From an uncultured Collinsella sp. (GTDB taxonomy: Bacteria > Actinomycetota > Coriobacteriia > Coriobacteriales > Coriobacteriaceae): a DNA stretch of 52,339 nt. The translations under genes and the position numbers were made by a program. The stretch is taken from NCBI GenBank assembly GCA_905199225.1, contig CAJKFS010000014.1, positions 1 through 52,339 on the forward strand, read 5' to 3'. The stretch's first letter is position 1, and every line of letters starts with the position of its first letter. Under the pieces are notes generated by a model. The model made no database searches. It was given only the letters and a program-made list of their open reading frames with translations, and was not told where the DNA came from. Shown piece by piece: positions 42,659 to 51,776 of the stretch.

Positions 42659-44476
42659 CTACTTGCTTGCGAACAGCCAGACTAGGATGATCACCAGGAT
42701 TGTGGCGACGATGCAGACGATGGCGCCGGTGAATTTGATGCGTGAGTCGCGGGTACGCTCGCGCACCGCGTCCTCGGTGGCCTCGAGCTGGGCGACTTCT
42801 TGCTCGGTCTCGGCGTGTTCGGCTTTGTCTCGGGCCAAGGATCCTGCAAGCGACTCAGTGATCTCTGGATGGTCATGCACCTCGGTCGCCTGCTCGATGA
42901 TCGACTGTGCATGTGCGGCATCTGCTTGGGCGTTGGCGATGCTTTGCTCTTGGTCGCGGCGTGCCTTGTCCTCGGCGGCTATCTTCTCGCGCAGTTCGCG
43001 CTGGCGCGTCGTGGCGGCAGTTTTCGCCGTCTGCAGCTCGTCGCGCGCGGCATCGGCCTCAGTCGTCACGGCTTGGTGTGCGCGTTTGGCTTCGGCAATG
43101 GGGGCTTGAGCCTGCTCGACGGCCTGCTCGGCTGCGGCAAGCGAGTGCTCAAGGTCGGCGGTGATGCGCGGGACATCTTCTTCGGCTTTTCGCAGGGCAT
43201 CTGCCGTGTCGGAGATCTGCATCGAGAGCTCGCTGGTGCGCACCGTATAGTTGGCGGGATTTGCCGAGGGATTGCGTTGCAGCTCGGCATACTCATGACG
43301 CAGCGTCTCGAGCTGGGCGCGCGTGGCGTCGACGGTTTGTTGTGCGGCCGCAATGCCGGCGTCTCGCTCGGCCTTCACCTTGTCGCGGATGCGCTTGGAA
43401 TCCTCAAGACGTCGAACGAGGCGGTTGCCGGTCTCGCGAGAGCTTGCCTCGCGGGCCTCCACGGCGTCGAGCGCGGCCTTCAGGCGGAGCTCAGTCGCGT
43501 CATCCTCTGTCTTCATTTGTTCGAACTGACCCTTGAGCTCTGTCGCTTTGGCGGCGTGGGCATCACGGTCAATCTCGGCTGCCGCGGCGGCCTTTTGCGC
43601 TGTAGCAATCGCTTGGCGCTGGTCGGCGACGATCTGGTCGTAGCGGCCTTCGATATCCTGGCGCGTCTCGAGTTCCTCGGCCTGATCGGCAATGCGCTGC
43701 TCAAGTTCGGTCAGGTGGGCGCGGGCATCGGCAAGTGCCTTTTTCGCGGCGTTCATCTCGCGCATGGCCGAGGCGCCCTGGGCGATAAAGGTGCCCACGG
43801 CGTTCGCGGTGTTCGAGACAGCGGTCCCCAGATCGCGGCTCGCGGCGGGGGAGTGCGGGGCGGTCGGGCGAGTGGTGTCGGCAGCGTCCGCATCGGCAGT
43901 CTGCGGCGCGGCGATATTGCCGGTACCGCCCTCGACCACAGAAAAGCCTGCTGCGTGCGGATCGACCGCATCGGCGCCAATCGTGGGGTGCTCGAGCTGG
44001 AGAAACGAGGGCATGGTACTGCCCTGGTCGGCAACCGGAGTCTCGCCGGGCACAAAGGTCGAGGCCGCCTCGGCGGCCTCCTCTTCCTCGGCATCAATAT
44101 CGGCATCGGCGACGGCGTCTTTCATCGCTTTGACGGCATCCATCATGGAGTCCATGACGGCATCGAGCTCTTCTTCCGAAGACACCTCGATGGGGCCTGC
44201 CGCCTGTGGCGCGGGGTCTGTGTCGGGTTCGGCATCGCTCGGCTCCGGCTGCTCGCTTTCGTCATGCTCGACAGTATCGTCTGTGTCTGTTGCTTTATCC
44301 GCATCGGCGTGCACATCTGCGGCAGCGTGCACATCTGCGGCAGCGGGCGCATCTGCGGTGGCGGGCGCATCGGTGGAGGCGTCGACGCAGGTAGGAGTAT
44401 CGCAGTCGTCGACGGCGTCTGCGGAATGATCAATATGCTCTTGAGTCTGGGGGTCCAGCTCGTCTGTCATAGGCAT
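42659..44476 (-). CDS. Tail-anchored coiled-coil protein of unknown function
   Basis: The ATG at 44476, with GAGGAGCAC before it, gives 605 aa; the frame upstream lacks support. Residues 1-220 are acidic and low complexity (repeats of DVHAAADVHADAD type, long runs of D and E). Residues about 225-570 are a continuous predicted coiled coil rich in A, E, Q and R (ALADARAHLTELEQRIADQA and similar). The end is a single membrane helix (FTGAIVCIVATILVIILVWL) with a short FASK tail. No enzymatic motif is visible. It could organise or scaffold something at the membrane. Homologues would be hard to recognise because of composition. Confidence 0.78.
   Translation of the reverse strand: MPMTDELDPQTQEHIDHSADAVDDCDTPTCVDASTDAPATADAPAAADVHAAADVHADADKATDTDDTVEHDESEQPEPSDAEPDTDPAPQAAGPIEVSSEEELDAVMDSMMDAVKAMKDAVADADIDAEEEEAAEAASTFVPGETPVADQGSTMPSFLQLEHPTIGADAVDPHAAGFSVVEGGTGNIAAPQTADADAADTTRPTAPHSPAASRDLGTAVSNTANAVGTFIAQGASAMREMNAAKKALADARAHLTELEQRIADQAEELETRQDIEGRYDQIVADQRQAIATAQKAAAAAEIDRDAHAAKATELKGQFEQMKTEDDATELRLKAALDAVEAREASSRETGNRLVRRLEDSKRIRDKVKAERDAGIAAAQQTVDATRAQLETLRHEYAELQRNPSANPANYTVRTSELSMQISDTADALRKAEEDVPRITADLEHSLAAAEQAVEQAQAPIAEAKRAHQAVTTEADAARDELQTAKTAATTRQRELREKIAAEDKARRDQEQSIANAQADAAHAQSIIEQATEVHDHPEITESLAGSLARDKAEHAETEQEVAQLEATEDAVRERTRDSRIKFTGAIVCIVATILVIILVWLFASK
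44309..44380. repeat. 18-bp tandem repeat (4 copies) within the coiled-coil protein gene
   Basis: Units GTGCACATCTGCGGCAGC (44309-44326, 44327-44344 identical), then GGGCGCATCTGCGGTGGC and a fourth diverged copy to 44380. They encode alternating A-A-A-D-V-H or A-A-D-A-P units in the acidic N-terminal region, so copy-number variation would stay in frame. Confidence 0.8.
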
Positions 44477-44764
44477 GTGCTCCTCATCGTTGTTTGTCAC
44501 CCTATGATAAGGTCTCGCGCCGACATCCCGCGCGCCGCAGCAAAGTTTCAAAACGTGTTCGATGGCTCGATCTGATAACAATAACTCGGCCGTTTTATCC
44601 AGTTTGTACTTGACAATCCCTTCGCCGAACTACGTGGTGCCGTTCGCCTACCGCGGTCTTTTATTTTTGCTTGAACACGCTAAAGTTGCATCTCAGCTTT
44701 TGGCGCGTGAAGTTGGATACGCGCAGTCGGCGGGCGTGCCCGTCGCGATTTGAAAGGACTTTGT

Positions 44765-45565
44765 ATGGGACTTTTCACTGGTAAGACCGTGATCGTCACC
44801 GGCGGCGGCAAGGCCACGCTTAAGGACGGTTCCGCTGGCTCCATCGGCTACGGCATCGATATCGCATTTGCCAAGGAGGGCGCGAACCTCGTCATCACCG
44901 GCCGCAACGTCGCCAAGCTCGAGGCCGCCAAGGAGTCTCTCGAGGCCGAGTACGGTGTCAAGGTTCTGCCTGTTCAGGCCGATGTCTCGGCTGGTCAGGA
45001 CAACGAGGCCGTCGTCCAGAACGTCATCGACAAGGCCATTGAGGAGTTCGGCCGCATCGACGCCGTCGTCAACAATGCTCAGGCTAGCGCCTCGGGCGTG
45101 ACCATCGCCGATCACACCATGGATCAGTTTAACCTGGCCATTTACTCCGGTCTGTATGCTACCTATCTGTACATGCAGAAGGCCTATCCGCACCTGAAGG
45201 AGACCAAGGGCTCCGTGGTCAACTTTGCCTCGGGCGCCGGCCTGTTTGGCAACTATGGCCAGTGCAGCTATGCTGCCGCCAAGGAGGGCATCCGCGGCCT
45301 GACCCGCGTTGCCGCCAACGAGTGGGGCAAGGACGGCATCAACGTCAACATCGTGTGCCCGCTTGCTTGGACCGCTGCGCTCGAGAACTTCCAGGATGCC
45401 TATCCCGAGGCGTTCAAGGCCAACGTCCACATGCCGCCGGCTGGTCACTACGGCGACGTCGAGAAGGAAATCGGCCGCGTGGTCGTTCAGCTCTGCGGTC
45501 CCGACTTTAAGTACATGAACGGCGAGACCGTCACCCTCGAGGGTGGCATGGGCCAGCGGCCCTAA
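44765..45565 (+). CDS. SDR-family oxidoreductase with expanded glycine loop
   Basis: The ATG at 44765 has GAAAGGA upstream and gives 266 aa. It has VNNAQASAS (NNAG variant), a catalytic SGAG serine region and YAAAKEGIRG with the active-site Tyr and Lys. The nucleotide loop is unusual: VIVTGGGKATLKDGSAGSIG splits the TGxxxGxG pattern with about eight extra residues, including KATLKDGS. The C-terminus ends YMNGETVTLEGGMGQRP. NAD(P)-dependent alcohol or keto substrate unknown; the loop may change cofactor handling. It is highly codon-biased, suggesting strong expression. A structured element begins 3 bp after its stop. Confidence 0.84.
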   Translation: MGLFTGKTVIVTGGGKATLKDGSAGSIGYGIDIAFAKEGANLVITGRNVAKLEAAKESLEAEYGVKVLPVQADVSAGQDNEAVVQNVIDKAIEEFGRIDAVVNNAQASASGVTIADHTMDQFNLAIYSGLYATYLYMQKAYPHLKETKGSVVNFASGAGLFGNYGQCSYAAAKEGIRGLTRVAANEWGKDGINVNIVCPLAWTAALENFQDAYPEAFKANVHMPPAGHYGDVEKEIGRVVVQLCGPDFKYMNGETVTLEGGMGQRP

Positions 45566-45567
45566 GA

Positions 45568-45752
45568 GTTACGGCGTTTTACCAAACGCCGTAACGGGCC
45601 GACGCTGCGCGGCCGCCAGGGCGACAACTTGTCATTCAAAGAGGGCGGCATGACCAGAAGGTCTATGCCGCCCTCTTTTCATGCCAATTTGTTCGCCCTG
45701 GCGACCGCTCGCTGGCATTGCCAGAGCATCGGCGTTGCCTTGGCTGTTGGAA
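45568..45752 (+). repeat. Structured intergenic element, copy B (after the second SDR)
   Basis: Homologous to 42309-42480 with helices retained despite changed bases. Helix 1: GTTACGGCGTTT (45568-45579) with AAACGCCGTAAC (45584-45595), 12 bp, loop TACC. Helix 2: 45614-45627 with 45689-45703 (CGCCAGGGC/GCCCTGGCG perfect, GACAA closing with a bulged T). Helix 3: GAGGGCGGCAT (45641-45651) with ATGCCGCCCTC (45665-45675) around the same GACC-AGAA-GGTC core, then TTTTC, a good terminator. Flanking GGCCGACGCTGCGCGG and CGCTCGCTGGC, then ATCGGCGTTGCC, match copy A. Confidence 0.78.
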
Positions 45753-45820
45753 ATGATTCCAATGACTATGACCCCTTTGCGCCAGTTTCTGTCGAGTCGG
45801 TGCTCTTTGCGGGTTGCCCG

Positions 45821-45826
45821 TATAAT
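45821..45826 (+). promoter_or_regulatory. -10 box of the tgt promoter
   Basis: A consensus TATAAT lies 38 bp before the tgt ATG. The -35 is not recognisable at standard spacing. Confidence 0.5.
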
Positions 45827-45863
45827 GGTTTGCGTATGAACCGCAACCAAGGAGTTCCAGTTT

Positions 45864-47003
<1,140 letters not shown>

Positions 47004-47152
47004 GGGCGACAGGCACGCTTGCAGAGCGTGGGCAACGGCAAAGGTTGAGCGGCAGCTGCTCGTCACATTCGCTGACGCCGGCTGCGCGACCGCTGACCGA
47101 TGCCTTGCAAGCGCTTGATGCAACGTGGGTACCATACCGAATAGTTGATGTT

Positions 47153-47200
47153 CGGGCGGGTGTTTGGCGCATGGCGTCGACCCCGCCCGCTTTTCTTTTT
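47153..47200 (+). terminator. Intrinsic terminator of tgt, just before the LOG gene
   Basis: Arms CGGGCGGG (47153-47160) and CCCGCCCG (47182-47189) are followed by CTTTTCTTTTTCTCG. It ends only about 20 bp before the next ATG. Confidence 0.75.
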
Positions 47201-47216
47201 CTCGATAGGAGTACCC

Positions 47217-47975
47217 ATGATTAAGAATGAGAACGTCGAGGGCGAGCCCGCCTACGACGAGACGTACCGCCGCGGCCCCGTGGTTATGCGCGGCCCCATG
47301 ATTCCTAAGGACAACACCTACGCCAACCTGCTGGCGCCCGAAGATTCAACCGACTGGTTGCATGCCGATCCGTGGCGCGTCCTTCGTATTCAGGCAGAAT
47401 TCGTCGATGGCTTTGGCGCGCTTGCCGAGCTTGGTCCTGCGGTGACCATCTTCGGCAGCGCCCGCACGCCCAAGACCGATCCGCTCTACAAGGCGGCGCG
47501 CACAGTCGGCCGTAAGATTGCCCAGCGCGGCGTGGCGGTTATCACCGGCGGTGGTCCTGGTGTCATGGAAGCGGCTAATAAGGGGGCGGCGAGCGTCAAC
47601 GGCAAGTCAGTTGGTTTGGGCATTGAGCTGCCGCACGAGCAGGGGCTCAACAAATACGTGAACCTTGGTATGGACTTCCGTTACTTCTTTGTGCGCAAGA
47701 CCATGTTCGTCAAATACAGCTCGGGCGCTATTGTTTTTCCCGGCGGGTTTGGCACACTCGACGAGATGTTCGAGGTGCTCACGCTGGTGCAAACGCACAA
47801 GGTCAAGCGCATGCCGCTTGTGCTGGTGGGCACCGAGTACTGGCAGGGCCTGTTCGACTGGCTTAACGGCCCGGTAATGAGCGCCAGTATGATTAGCCCG
47901 CTCGACCCGGATCTGGTACACATTACCGACGACCTCAACGAGGCCGTTGACATTGCGCTCAGCGGGTTGATGTAG
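47217..47975 (+). CDS. LOG-family (TIGR00730) Rossmann-fold protein
   Basis: The ATG at 47217 with GATAGGAG upstream gives 252 aa. The lysine-decarboxylase-like motifs are present: TIFGSARTPKTDPLYKAA, VITGGGPGVMEAANKGA, and PGGFGTLDEMFEVLTLVQTH carrying the PGGxGTxxE signature. Such proteins hydrolyse AMP- or pyrophosphate-linked cytokinin-type nucleotides in some organisms; the bacterial substrate is often nucleoside 5'-monophosphate. A 50-residue N-terminal extension precedes the fold. The terminator of tgt overlaps its leader, so it probably needs read-through or a promoter inside tgt's 3' region. Confidence 0.85.
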   Translation: MIKNENVEGEPAYDETYRRGPVVMRGPMIPKDNTYANLLAPEDSTDWLHADPWRVLRIQAEFVDGFGALAELGPAVTIFGSARTPKTDPLYKAARTVGRKIAQRGVAVITGGGPGVMEAANKGAASVNGKSVGLGIELPHEQGLNKYVNLGMDFRYFFVRKTMFVKYSSGAIVFPGGFGTLDEMFEVLTLVQTHKVKRMPLVLVGTEYWQGLFDWLNGPVMSASMISPLDPDLVHITDDLNEAVDIALSGLM

Positions 47976-48008
47976 AGCAATCGTGTCTACCGCGACATGA
48001 ATATGCAT

Positions 48009-48058
48009 GGCAATCTGATGCTATCTAACGTCAGGTTGCCATTTATATTGGGTATACT
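48009..48058 (+). promoter_or_regulatory. Operator palindrome and -10 of the toxin-antitoxin operon
   Basis: GGCAATCTGATG (48009-48020) and CGTCAGGTTGCC (48029-48040) form a 12-bp imperfect palindrome with two mismatches. It is followed by TATACT (48053-48058) and, 30 bp on, the antitoxin ATG. A palindrome over the promoter is typical of antitoxin autoregulation. Confidence 0.55.
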
Positions 48059-48089
48059 GATGCAAAAGACGAGGGCAAGGAGGTCGCGT

Positions 48090-48389
48090 ATGTCTACTGC
48101 AACGGTTAAGCCTACGACGGTTCGCCTCGAAGAGGGGCTCAAGGAGCAGGCGACTGAGTTCTTGGATTCGGTCGGCCTCAGCCTCAATTCCTATCTCAAT
48201 CTTGCCGTTCGGCAGCTGGTAAATCAGCGAAAGATTCCTTTTGAGATTGTAGGAAGGGCGGAGATGCCCAACGAGGCGACGAGGCGTGCCATGGTGATCG
48301 CCGAGGCTCATGAGTTGGGGATTTTGCCGGACGATAGCCCGTCATTCAATAACGCTGATGAGCTTATGTCATTCCTCGATGAGGAATAG
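48090..48389 (+). CDS. RelB/DinJ-family antitoxin
   Basis: The ATG at 48090 behind GCAAGGAGG gives 99 aa. The N-terminal ribbon-helix-helix is clear (PTTVRLEEGLKEQATEFLDS, then VGLSLNSYLNLAVRQLVNQR) and continues into the DinJ-typical KIPFEI. The C-terminal half is acidic and presumably wraps the toxin. RelB/DinJ proteins repress their own operon and neutralise the paired mRNA interferase. The toxin begins 2 bp after the stop. AT-richer than the housekeeping genes to the left. Confidence 0.88.
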   Translation: MSTATVKPTTVRLEEGLKEQATEFLDSVGLSLNSYLNLAVRQLVNQRKIPFEIVGRAEMPNEATRRAMVIAEAHELGILPDDSPSFNNADELMSFLDEE

Positions 48390-48391
48390 CG

Positions 48392-48700
48392 ATGTTCGAG
48401 ATTAAAGTCGAGGCTCAATTTAAGGCGGACTACAAACGAACGATGCGCATGCATCCGCAGCTAAAAAGTGAGTTTAAAGCGGCGGTTGCAGAGCTTGTGG
48501 CTCATGGGTCACTTCCGGCGGAGTATGGCGCCCACGAGCTCTCAAACCCGGGCGGAAACTACAACGGCCACATCGATTTCCACCTATCCGATGGCTTGGT
48601 CGATGTGGTCGTTCTTTATCTTCCCCATAAGACTAACCCAGTGATTAGGCTGGTGAGAATGGGCTCGCATGAGGAACTGTTTCAGGGTCCGCTGGGCTGA
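48392..48700 (+). CDS. RelE/YafQ-family mRNA interferase toxin
   Basis: This 102-aa protein matches YafQ: FKADYKRTMRMHPQLKSEF, then YNGHIDFHLSDGLVDVVVLY with the histidine and aspartates placed as in YafQ, and the catalytic tail RLVRMGSHEELFQ (family GSHSELF). YafQ cleaves mRNA on the ribosome. GAGGAATAG before the ATG overlaps the antitoxin stop region. The residues expected for activity are intact. The pair is alone and close to a TOTE gene, consistent with an accessory island. Confidence 0.9.
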   Translation: MFEIKVEAQFKADYKRTMRMHPQLKSEFKAAVAELVAHGSLPAEYGAHELSNPGGNYNGHIDFHLSDGLVDVVVLYLPHKTNPVIRLVRMGSHEELFQGPLG

Positions 48701-48713
48701 TCGCCGATTTCCA

Positions 48714-48780
48714 AGTTGCGGTGGAATAGGGACTGATTTGCGGTCGATTGGCCAAAAACAGTCCCTATTTCACCGCAACT
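48714..48780. repeat. Near-perfect 22-bp-arm hairpin with AGGGACTG core
   Basis: Arms AGTTGCGGTGGAATAGGGACTG (48714-48735) and the reverse complement (48759-48780) differ at one position, with a 23-nt loop containing GATTGGCCAAAAA. It lies between the toxin stop and the converging TOTE gene end. No T-run follows, so it is less like a terminator than a REP element or MITE. GGGAC cores also occur at 12.2, 38.7 and 42.5 kb. Confidence 0.75.
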
Positions 48781-48821
48781 GATAGGCGCGCCCCGTTCGC
48801 TGCTGCGGCCCCCGGTTCTCC

Positions 48822-51776
48822 TCATTGCTGGATTTCGCTCAAAAACTCAGCGGCGACTTCGTTGCTTTTGAAACGGATGCTGCGGTCTTCTTTCTTGGGG
48901 AATGCCAGCAGCGGGATAGTCCCGTACCAGACAGTTTCCTCGTCAATCACGGCCGCGCACAGCCGCCCTTTGGCCTTGACGGAATAGTCGACGTTCATCT
49001 CGGCAAAAATCGCTTTCGCGTCATCGCGCGGAGGTGAGGCAACATAAACCTCAAGGGTAATCCCACGGGCGGCTGCGCCTGCGAGTGTGGTGGTGAGTTT
49101 CGTGAGGCATGCGGCGGATGCGTAGGATGCGGCTATGAAGGCACTCTTTGTGGCACCGGTGATGTCTTTAATTAATGCCTCAATAGCGTTTGCCGGCTCT
49201 ATGAGAATGTTGCAATCGGGTTGCTCGCTGTCCTCTGCTGAATAAATTTCGTACCCCAACTTGGCGTACGTCTTGAGTCTTTTCTGGTACATGCGGGCGA
49301 GCATGGGTATCGACAGGTCAATGTAGTCGAATATCTCAACCTGTTGCTTGCCCTCGTGGCTTCTATGCAGTCTGCCCACCTGCTGCGTTACGCTGCCGTC
49401 CCAAGATATCGGCGTGGCAATGAAAAGGGTGTCAAGGTAGGACAGATCGAAGCCCTCGCTCAGAAGGCTTTCGGTGGCGACGATGATTCGATGTTCATGC
49501 TCAAAGCCGGGAAGACTGTTCAGTATCGCTTTTCTTTCTTTGGCGCCGATTTCTCCGGTTAAGAGTATGGGCTCGTGTCTGCGATCATTAAGCAACCTGA
49601 ACAGTTCCTCAGCATGCTTTTTCCTTTTGGATAGTATGAGCGGATGTCGACCGTTTGACGCTGCTTCGAGGGCGTCATCGACAATCAATTCGTTTCTTGC
49701 CGCATGTGCACACAGCATATCGAGAATCTGATTGAAGCTTGCATCCGGCTCGTAGGCGGATAGCCGAATGCCGGTAAATCTCGGTCGAACGATGCGCTGG
49801 ATGCCCTGCTGAATTGCCTGCGTTTTTGGATCGATGACATAGCGAAGCGGGCCGCAGAGCATCGAGAGCGCCCGCGTGAGTCCGTCGGAGCGCTCGGGTG
49901 TCGCGGAGAGGCCATATATATATTTGGCTGGAGCGGACTTGAGGACGAGCTCGAGCTGTGGCGCGGCAGCATGGTGGCATTCGTCGCAGATAATGAGGCC
50001 GTAATTACGAACAAGGTTCTTAACTATCGGCTCCCCGGTTTGGGAGTCTTTGCCAGATAGCGACTGAAAGGAAGCGACGTCGATAAGGCCGCTGACGGCG
50101 GTTTTGCCCCCTCCGATTTGTCCAATAAGGGGAGGTTGCTTTTTGCTGATTCGTCCTTTTGGCGTTCGGACCGGCTCTCTGGTGTCCGTAATGTCGAGAA
50201 ATCGTTCGAGCTGCGATTTCCATTGGGCTATGAGCGCGGTCTTTGGAACAATGACGAGCGCCGGAAGACCAACGGCGGCAATAAGATAAGCTCCGATGAC
50301 GGTTTTACCGAAGCCCGTTGGCGCAGACATGATTCCGTCTTCGTATTCAAGCATCTGGTCGGCGGCAATTTGCTGTTCGGGATGAAGGGTCCCTTTGAAT
50401 GCCATCTCAATTGGATTGCCTGTGCTACGTTCGTCTGAATAATGGGCAGTAACGTGGGCTTCTTGAATCAGCTGCTCAAGTTGGACTTTGCAGCCTCTGG
50501 GAATCGCGACGCGGCCATCTCTAAGTTCGCTGAGGTCTATGAGTCGCGGTTTGCCGAATACTGATTGATGCATAGATTGCGCACGGAAGAACTCCGGGTT
50601 GGCAAATGTCGCAAGCCTGCGGATTTCCATTTGAGCTGCCGGGCTCAGAGACTTTTCGGGGATGTAGAGCATATCGGCTTGTGTGACGAGCAGGTTCGAG
50701 GGGAAGTCTCGTGGCGTGAGCGGGAGCCGCTTTCGTGGCTTTTGGACATTGCGCCTGGTTTTGTTTGTCGCTGCAGCTGTTGCTATTCCAAGCGGTTTGT
50801 TTTTGGTGTCCTCGATCAGACGATCCACCGTCGCACGCGAGATTAGTTGGATTTGCGAAAGGTAAAGCCATTGGTCGGGAAAGGGCTCGAATCGTTCGTC
50901 AACAAATACGCTGTTTCCTTCCCGCTGCGCTTTTCCCTGAAAGGGCAGCGCAATGAGATTTCCAAAGCCGCCTTCAGGAATGGTGGACTGCGCGGGTATC
51001 ATTCGGTCAAAGGCTTCGAAGGTGATTGTCTTGTTGAGTGCCGCTGCTTCGGCGATAAGGCAGCTACCGAAATCTCGTGCTGTCTTTGCGTTTATAGGTT
51101 CTAGGAAGAAAAACCAGATATGCGCGCCGTTGCCTGACCTTGATCGCTCGACCGCAGCGTTAATTCCATGGTTTTTTACGACAAGCCTGATAGCGTTTGT
51201 CGCTTCTTTCCAATCGGCTTTGTCAAAATCAATGACAAGGACATTTGTGTTGCAGTCTTTGTCGAGAACATATTGACCTATGACGTCCCGGAGCCTGTCG
51301 TCGCTGCCTTTGAAATGGGCGATAATGGCGGCATCGTTCAGCTCAAGGAATGTGCGGCTGCGACATTCAGCGCATTTAATTCTGTGATGGTTTGCTTTGG
51401 GGCAAATGCCTGGCTTCCACTCATTTGCGCAGGCGGGTGTATAGCCGATGCCCCCGTCTTTTCTGCGATACCCGTGAGCGTGCACATCTTTGCGGCCGGT
51501 AAAAAGATTGCGAAAGAGCTCGAGTTTGTCGCGCGCTGGGCTCGCGCTGGTAACGATGCCCTCGGTCTGTGCACGTTCGCCGAAAGATTTGCCGGCTTTG
51601 TCCCATTCTTCGAGTGTTGCGTAACGGATGTCTGGACCGTTGCTACAGATTACGATCTGCTTACGCGGATCTGAAGCGTGGACAACCGTTTTATTGAGTT
51701 TGAATAAGGCGTTCCCGAAAAGGGCGTATTGATGCACGGCGTTGCTCATTTGAATGCCATTCTTGTCAGCGTTCAT
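48822..51776 (-). CDS. TOTE-type conflict protein: AEP primase + SF2 helicase + PLD-like nuclease domain
   Basis: This 984-aa protein fuses three domains. Residues about 75-300 are a TOTE archaeo-eukaryotic primase: zinc-finger cysteines 116, 125, 135 and 138, catalytic DFD 183-185, SGNGAH 214-219 and D257. Residues about 460-830 are a superfamily II helicase: Walker A PTGFGKTV (486-493), DECH 598-601, SAT 624-626 and a QQVGRLHRS motif. The C-terminus (about 890-984) resembles a PLD nuclease, but its HxKxxxxD motif reads RLCAAVID with R938 and C940 in place of His and Lys. TOTE systems are thought to act against mobile DNA. The ATG lacks a clear Shine-Dalgarno; a second at 51749 is possible. 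Less GC-rich, likely acquired. Confidence 0.85.
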   Translation of the reverse strand: MNADKNGIQMSNAVHQYALFGNALFKLNKTVVHASDPRKQIVICSNGPDIRYATLEEWDKAGKSFGERAQTEGIVTSASPARDKLELFRNLFTGRKDVHAHGYRRKDGGIGYTPACANEWKPGICPKANHHRIKCAECRSRTFLELNDAAIIAHFKGSDDRLRDVIGQYVLDKDCNTNVLVIDFDKADWKEATNAIRLVVKNHGINAAVERSRSGNGAHIWFFFLEPINAKTARDFGSCLIAEAAALNKTITFEAFDRMIPAQSTIPEGGFGNLIALPFQGKAQREGNSVFVDERFEPFPDQWLYLSQIQLISRATVDRLIEDTKNKPLGIATAAATNKTRRNVQKPRKRLPLTPRDFPSNLLVTQADMLYIPEKSLSPAAQMEIRRLATFANPEFFRAQSMHQSVFGKPRLIDLSELRDGRVAIPRGCKVQLEQLIQEAHVTAHYSDERSTGNPIEMAFKGTLHPEQQIAADQMLEYEDGIMSAPTGFGKTVIGAYLIAAVGLPALVIVPKTALIAQWKSQLERFLDITDTREPVRTPKGRISKKQPPLIGQIGGGKTAVSGLIDVASFQSLSGKDSQTGEPIVKNLVRNYGLIICDECHHAAAPQLELVLKSAPAKYIYGLSATPERSDGLTRALSMLCGPLRYVIDPKTQAIQQGIQRIVRPRFTGIRLSAYEPDASFNQILDMLCAHAARNELIVDDALEAASNGRHPLILSKRKKHAEELFRLLNDRRHEPILLTGEIGAKERKAILNSLPGFEHEHRIIVATESLLSEGFDLSYLDTLFIATPISWDGSVTQQVGRLHRSHEGKQQVEIFDYIDLSIPMLARMYQKRLKTYAKLGYEIYSAEDSEQPDCNILIEPANAIEALIKDITGATKSAFIAASYASAACLTKLTTTLAGAAARGITLEVYVASPPRDDAKAIFAEMNVDYSVKAKGRLCAAVIDEETVWYGTIPLLAFPKKEDRSIRFKSNEVAAEFLSEIQQ

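Noticed and set aside
44309..44380. A CRISPR-like repeat
   Set aside because: Units are directly adjacent without spacers and lie in frame inside a coding region, so this is a coding minisatellite.
47004..47152. A third copy of the structured element after tgt
   Set aside because: GCGCGACCGCTGACCGATGCC recalls the conserved tail, but the GACC-AGAA-GGTC core and the nested helices are missing.
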